From: Dioscorea cayenensis subsp. rotundata
Lineage: Eukaryota > Streptophyta > Magnoliopsida > Dioscoreales > Dioscoreaceae
Reading direction: 5' to 3'
DNA length: 64,000 bases
NCBI RefSeq assembly: GCF_009730915.1
Contig: NC_052475.1
Coordinates: 29,697,016-29,761,015, forward strand
A program made the translations under genes and the position numbers. Below are positions 59,436 through 64,000 of the stretch, one piece after another. Numbering within the stretch: the first letter of the stretch is position 1; each line of letters begins with the position of its first letter. The notes beneath the pieces were generated by a model. The model did no database searches, was not told the DNA's origin, and saw only the letters and a list, made by a program, of their open reading frames with translations.

Positions 59436-60709
59436 GAATGATTTCACTAAATTGTTTCGTTTACATATGTTAGTTTCTCGAAATGGTTCCCTAAGAATGT
59501 CAAGAAGAAATATTTGTTGAGGGCCAACCGACTGGATGGATGCCATCGCTCCCGAACCACTTGCTCGAGGCGTGGATGAGAGGGCGCCTCTATCGCGCTG
59601 CTCGGACGCCGCTCTCCCGCCTCAGCCCCCACCACGCCAAGACGCATTCCTCGACGCCGAGAAGCCCTCCCCTACCCCGCAGATCGCAACAACCCCCTAC
59701 CACGACAACGATAGGGGCCCCCGAGCGTGGCAGTACCGACCATGGCAGCCCTCCGACCGCTGGCAGCCCTCACCGGTGACATTAGGGCGAAGATATCACC
59801 ACGAACTCTTACGCAGTCATGCCGGATATTGACGACCGAGTTTCTCGCTTGTCGCCAGTGTCGAGGTGCCGGAAGGACGTTTCACAAATCGACCGCGCCT
59901 ATCCTCGAAAGAATCAAGCACCCGGACTGAACGAGGCGCTGGAATTTGACGACGAGGACATCATCTGGGAAGGTCATTCCAAGGCGGCCACATTCAAGAG
60001 ACTTGCGAAAAAGAGGAGAACAATATCGCCTCGTCTCCACCGCCGGCCGACGATGAAACAATAGCAACACCATCGGCACTGACGTCGTTGCTGAGAAGGA
60101 CATCGAGATGATGCGGTCGCTGCTGCCGCTGAGAAGGCCGCCGACTCTCTCTCGATGAAATCCTCGACCCGTGGAACCGGCCGCGAGATCGTGCATCAAA
60201 GATGGACACAATCAATGAAGATCAAGAACAAGTTAAGGGTGTGTCCCCAATGATGCCGTTGTCTACGGCCACGGTTGAGAAGATCGTCGAACTGCCGCTG
60301 CCGCGCGGACGCGGCCGACAAGATCGCAGCCCAAGCGAGACACAATTCCACCACAACAAGAACCATGTAAGGATGTGTTCATGGGTCTGATGCTGCCGTC
60401 TGCCGTCTCCAGCATCGAAGCCGACACAATCCCACAACAAGAACAACCATGTAAGGATGTGTCTGCAGCTGATGTCGTCGCCATCGCCCCCGCGATCGAA
60501 GGAAGATGTCGTCAAGACCCCGACCGAGCAACGAGAGAGATGATCAAGGCCAATCAAACATTGGACTGCATCTGCTCGGAAAGCTTTTTATTCAAGAAGA
60601 AGAAATGGGTTGGCTCGAGTCGTTTTAACAAATACGAAAGCAGGAGTTGATGAGGATCTTCCTCAACTCGCTCTATGGGACGAGTAAGTGTAAAGTTTTT
60701 TTATGATAT

Positions 60710-60882
60710 TGTTTAAAGGTTTTATTATAGTGTTTAACAATTACCTAATAGTGTTTAATACCTTTATGTTATCATTTAATTTGTCTACTTAACATTTAAT
60801 TATATATAATATCATGTAACAATTGATAATATCATTTAAATATTTATAATATGGTCTTATTATATCTCATTATCGTTTAACC
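60710..60882 (+). repeat. 21-nt periodic GTTTAA array 3
   Basis: TTTAA cores at 60712, 60733, 60754, 60775, 60795, (variant 60815), 60835 and 60876. Steps are 21, 21, 21, 20, 20, 20 and then twice 20.5. Lies between ULP1-gene blocks 2 and 3, following a GTAAGTG donor-like site at 60684-60690. Confidence 0.9.
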
Positions 60883-61745
60883 TCAAGACTGTCGTGTGGA
60901 AGAACGACGTCGTCAACACCACACGCGACAAATTATACACTGCCGCTGAGGGGAAGGAGATGGTCATCGATGATGTGATGGGACGCTTTCAGTATGCATA
61001 ATACAAAAAGTCGCCGAGCAAAGAGCCATATCCTTACAAGAAGCGCCTCCATCACCGGACCGCTTACGCTGTTTATGCCCAAGCAGGGAAGACGCACATG
61101 ACACGATTATGGCTATGATCGGGGATGTCGTCGCAAGAACTCGCATGAAGTTCAAATTGTCATCCTCCCGATAATCATGAATGACCACTTCCATGTCGTC
61201 GTCCTGGACAATGATAAACAAGAATACAGTGCATTATTCTTCATGTCCGGTACGATAAGGGACGCGTTGGACATGGTAAGTTCTTTAATTATGGCATATT
61301 AATATCCGCTTTGGTATTTAAATCGCTATTCTAATCTCGACTTGCATATCTCGGACAATGGAATCTATTCGACAATTGTGTCGATATGGAGTTCGACGAG
61401 TCGGCGACGGCTAAGTACCCACTGCGCGACGACATAGAAACCCGACGCTAAAAACAAGGAAGCGTCGATTGCGCCGCGTCACGCCATGCGCTTTTATCGA
61501 GCAATTACTGCGGGGTGAGAAGTTACGGCTACCGCAGACAGACGTTCCTTACCTCAGATTATGGTATGTTACCCGCATACTTAAGGAGGGAAGGGCAGTA
61601 GGCGTCCCATGACAAAGGGGGGTCGTCACAAGCGGGTTAAATTTTGTTTTTCAAGAACATGTCCTGTATATCTGAATGTCAATTTTATTTTCGAATGTAA
61701 ATCTGGACAAATTCAATTCATTGTTTTCGTGTTCGAAGAGCATGA

Positions 61746-62240
61746 CTTGTATATGTTAATGTAAATTTTGTTTGTTTTGAATTGTAAAGCAGGTTAAATT
61801 CCATTCAGTTTCATTTCATTGTTTAATTTACGTTCTAATTGTGTACATTTCACTTTCATTGTTTAAATATACTATATATCGTTTAAACATCGCTTTTAAA
61901 TATTTCAAAAATACGTGTACTCTGCTTTAAAAATAACACTTGCCTCTGTTTAACTAAATGCATTCATTGTTTAAATAAATATGGGAAGTTGCCCATCAAT
62001 AACTTGTATATCTCAATGTAAAGTTTGTTTGTTTTCAATTGTAAGGCAGGTTAAATTTCATTCAGTTTCATTTTATTGTTTAATTTACGTTGTAGTTGTG
62101 TACATTTCCGTTTCATTGTTTAAATATACCATATATCGTTTAAACATCAGTTGAAATATTTCAAATTACAGTGTATCCGTTTAAAATAACAATGTCTCTG
62201 TTTAAATACATTCAATTCGTTGTAAAGAGTAAGAGTTTAA
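61746..62240 (+). repeat. Tandem direct repeat, about 257-bp unit, with array 4
   Basis: Two diverged copies: ACTTGTATATGTTAATGTAA at about 61745 and ACTTGTATATCTCAATGTAA at about 62001, each followed by GCAGGTTAAATT, TTTAATTTACGTT and ATATCGTTTAAACATC. TTTAA cores fall at about 20-21-nt steps or multiples (61862, 61882; 62079, 62119, 62139, 62180, 62201). A partial third copy begins near 61660. Lies between the two convergent genes. Confidence 0.8.
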
Positions 62241-62339
62241 ATATGGAAACAACTCCATCAATACACAATGTTTCCACATCGTACTTCGGGCTTATTAACA
62301 ATACCTAGTCGAGCCACGGTTTCATTGCAAGATCGTCGA

Positions 62340-63990
62340 TTGTGACCCGAATCCATGGCGGTAGCTGCAATGTAACTTCGCGGGACATCAAACGCTTGCG
62401 ACTCGATCCTCTTTTCGTCTAGGCCGCCCGTGTCGCCTACTCGTCACGGTGATCGCAAAGCGAAGCTCACGATTTCCCGTCGAAGGCACATCGTACGTCG
62501 GGTATGGGGAATATAGCTTCCTTGTCGCATGAGTTTGTAATTGTCGACGGTGAAGTACCCGCTAATAAATCGATGTACGTTGGTGTGCATGCGTTATTGC
62601 TTTAGCATAGCGTGTTTTCGCGAGGGATACCATAAACTTGCCACCTTCGACATGAACAAGTTACGATGGCGAGATCCACGGAGTTCTTTCGACTGGTCGA
62701 TCACTTCCGTAGCGATCGTCGACCAGACGACCAACACGAAGATTTCGGTCGTCCTCAACAATGATCGCTACCTTGGAATGTATGTCAGGGCAGCAGTAGG
62801 TCTCCCATTTGTTCAGCTTGCTCGCGTGGGTTACATAACATGCGCATCAACTTGAACACAGCAAATAAGGTTAAACAAAAGGCGAGTGATGGTTAAATAA
62901 TTCAGTAAACATGTTTAAACATTATTGTAAATATTTAAAGCGAAAGGATTAATATTTAAAAGTCGAGACAAGTGTAATTAAACAAAGATTGAGAATGTTT
63001 AAAGGGTAACACTAAATGTTAAGTGTAAACCAACATTCGCGAGACCTTATGGAGTCGACCATTTTCGTCACCCTAGGTAAATGGCGAGCTTCCTTGATCC
63101 AAGCATTGAGCGACTCCGCGACGTTTGAATACATCTCACCCCAACGATCGCCTCCGAGCGGATAATTCGACCCGATGTGCCATATCAGGTTTATTAATCA
63201 ACCCGGGTGATGAGCTTCGGGTGATGTGGCTGCGAGTTCATTCAGCGGTATCATCGAAATCTTTAGCCGTGGATGCCCAGCATGATGCGGAAGCATATAG
63301 ACCCGAGCACTCCTCCCTCAATGCCTTCCCAAGTCGGACGTTGGCTTTCGTAAAATTGGCCTCAGAATGTCGAAGGCAGTATGCGTGTGGCGAAGAAGGG
63401 AAGACTCTGCGATTGCGCTCACAAGGCCCTTGGACTCGTCCGACACGAAGGTAATTATCTCATGATAATCTCCATCCTCGTATAAGGCGTCGCCCTAACT
63501 TAGATATGAACCAAGTCCATTGGCGTCGGTCTCGTTGTCGATTATCACAGAAAGCGGCGATGGAAAAAAACCATTGTTTCCATCTTTCCTGTGCGCCCGA
63601 TGAGTGTACCCGATATTTTTCCAAGGAGGTGGGTACCGTCGAGAAAGCATGACTGACTGCAAAGCCCTCTTGAATCCCATGATACACTGCTGAAAAGAAA
63701 AGAATGCACGTTTAAAAGCGATCACCGTCTCTTTCCACGATCGCCATGACTGCCGGGATTTGTCTCGGCCACCTTATCCACATACCAAAGCAAAGCGATC
63801 AGTGGCTGGAGATGTCATGCCAGTCGAGGACCACCCGGGCATGCTCTTTTTCCCAACCAAGCACGCTTGTATGGTATGTGGACACCATGTTCCCATAGCA
63901 TGTCCTTACGAATGTCGATGGCCTTGTCATGAGGGGACGGTCCTCGAGCTTCGAATCACTTTCGTGCGCTAACCCAGTTTTTGGGCGCTT
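62340..63990 (-). pseudogene. MURA-type Mutator transposase of the MULE
   Basis: Read on the minus strand from the right edge. KADYKIRLPYHQAW-like and RVVLD segments (near 63950-63810) precede FFSFQQCIMGFKRAL and the first catalytic Asp in LDGTHLL (63621-63650). RKDGNNGFFP and DNETDAN follow, then the second Asp region with DESKGLVSAI (63420-63450), a CLRHFEANFTKANV-like strand, YSNVAESLNAWIKEA (about 63090-63140) and a SWIM-type zinc-finger remnant CSCRRWQVYGIP (about 62620-62660). The tail ends in a CCHC-like SGHNRRSCNE (about 62300-62350). Frameshifts split it into at least three frames. An intron at about 62860-63030 carries array 5. The N-terminus lies outside the window. Confidence 0.8.
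62868..63022 (-). repeat. 21-nt periodic TTTAA array 5, minus-strand orientation
   Basis: Complementary TTAAA cores start at 62871, 62893, 62915, 62935, 62956, 62978, 62999 and near 63019 (steps 22, 22, 20, 21, 22, 21, 20). On the minus strand the cores read GTTTAAAC, GCTTTAAAT and GTTTAACC. Unlike arrays 1-4 it points leftward, matching the minus-strand MURA intron that holds it. Confidence 0.92.
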
Positions 63991-64000
63991 TCGGATGTGA

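Larger units (their letters stand above)
58435..61610 (+). pseudogene. DUF1985 / ULP1-like cysteine peptidase gene of the MULE
   Basis: Block 1 (58474-59160) reads, across shifted frames, like the plant DUF1985 domain found N-terminal to ULP1 in MULEs: LSFRPEDVALV-like and LRCDGDA-like positions, then DSIKSTRRNLF, MVYLMGTI and KWLMEDIPQ. Block 2 (59480-60650) is a low-complexity, charged linker. Block 3 (60885-61610) is the C48/ULP1 peptidase end: VILPIIMNDHFHVVVLDNDK contains the catalytic His and Asp-side strand; VDCAA near 61472-61486 the catalytic Cys; and FIEQLLRGEKLRLPQTDVPY a family tail. Several frameshifts and stops occur between and within blocks, so it is a decayed gene. ULP1 proteins remove SUMO; the role in MULEs is unknown. 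The three blocks are separated by 21-nt arrays. Confidence 0.8.
57468..64000. mobile_element. Large ULP1/MURA-type Mutator-like element, left part
   Basis: Starts near GGAAATTGCCAAAAAAACCC, a typical plant MULE terminal sequence. It continues beyond the right edge, so the other TIR and any target duplication cannot be checked. It carries two convergent genes: a plus-strand DUF1985-ULP1 peptidase gene (58435-61610) and a minus-strand MURA transposase (62340 to beyond 63990). This layout is that of plant MULEs that captured a ULP1-like SUMO-protease gene (Kaonashi/KI-MULE type). Both genes are interrupted by several frame breaks. Coding blocks are GC-balanced (about 50 percent), while introns and spacers are AT-rich and hold the 21-nt arrays. 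Confidence 0.85.

Noticed and set aside
62541-62855. Plus-strand 104-codon frame in the right-hand MULE
   Set aside because: It is the antisense shadow of the SWIM zinc-finger part of the minus-strand MURA gene.
58205-63022. CRISPR-like array of short repeats with spacers
   Set aside because: The conserved core is only about 7-8 nt, the period of 21 nt is far too short, units diverge, and this is plant DNA. It is reported as periodic intronic motif arrays.

Overview
This is plant nuclear DNA. It is AT-rich, with many (AT)n and (TTA)n microsatellites, spliced genes, MITEs and Mutator-like transposons. LHCA6, UBP1, COQ9, TIFY10-type JAZ and multi-subunit Pol subunit 9 homologues place it in an angiosperm. 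The protein flavour and repeat types suggest a non-grass monocot, for example yam-like, but that is a weak inference.

Seven host genes can be spliced by eye, each into one open frame with recognisable family ends. They are: COQ9 (1195-5462, minus; mitochondrial ubiquinone synthesis); LHCA6 (7432-9713, minus; photosystem I antenna/NDH linker, with an 18-nt last exon); a membrane-anchored GH28 polygalacturonase-like protein (17867-21105, plus); a JAZ/TIFY10 jasmonate repressor (24177-27537, plus); UBP1, a three-RRM oligouridylate-binding protein (33420-40313, plus, with a GC-AG intron); NRPB9, the RNA polymerase subunit 9 (41143-43712, minus); a USP-domain receptor-like cytoplasmic kinase (45203-48370, minus); and the PP2A 65-kDa scaffold subunit A (49919-55519, minus). 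That makes eight with the kinase. They are unrelated housekeeping, plastid and signalling genes with their own promoters. UBP1 and NRPB9 are convergent, and the kinase and PP2A-A lie head-to-tail.

The rest is mobile DNA. A FAR1-type Mutator-like element (9968-15720) sits 254 bp upstream of the LHCA6 start. It carries a C-terminally truncated transposase and a captured piece of the host VPS18 gene. A hAT-type MITE with a clean 8-bp target duplication lies in a JAZ intron. A Stowaway MITE lies at 5783-6037. A foldback element follows JAZ. A TIR element at 29495-31932 was later split by a solo-LTR-like insertion with a 5-bp target duplication.

From about 57468 to the right edge lies one end of a large, decayed ULP1/MURA-type Mutator-like element. 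A plus-strand DUF1985/ULP1-peptidase gene and a minus-strand MURA transposase converge. The most unusual signal in the window is here: the introns and spacers of both genes are filled with arrays of a short CTTTAA/GTTTAA core at a strict period of about 21 nt. The arrays point in the sense direction of whichever gene holds them.

All exon boundaries were read manually from splice signals and family knowledge; no alignment or search was run.
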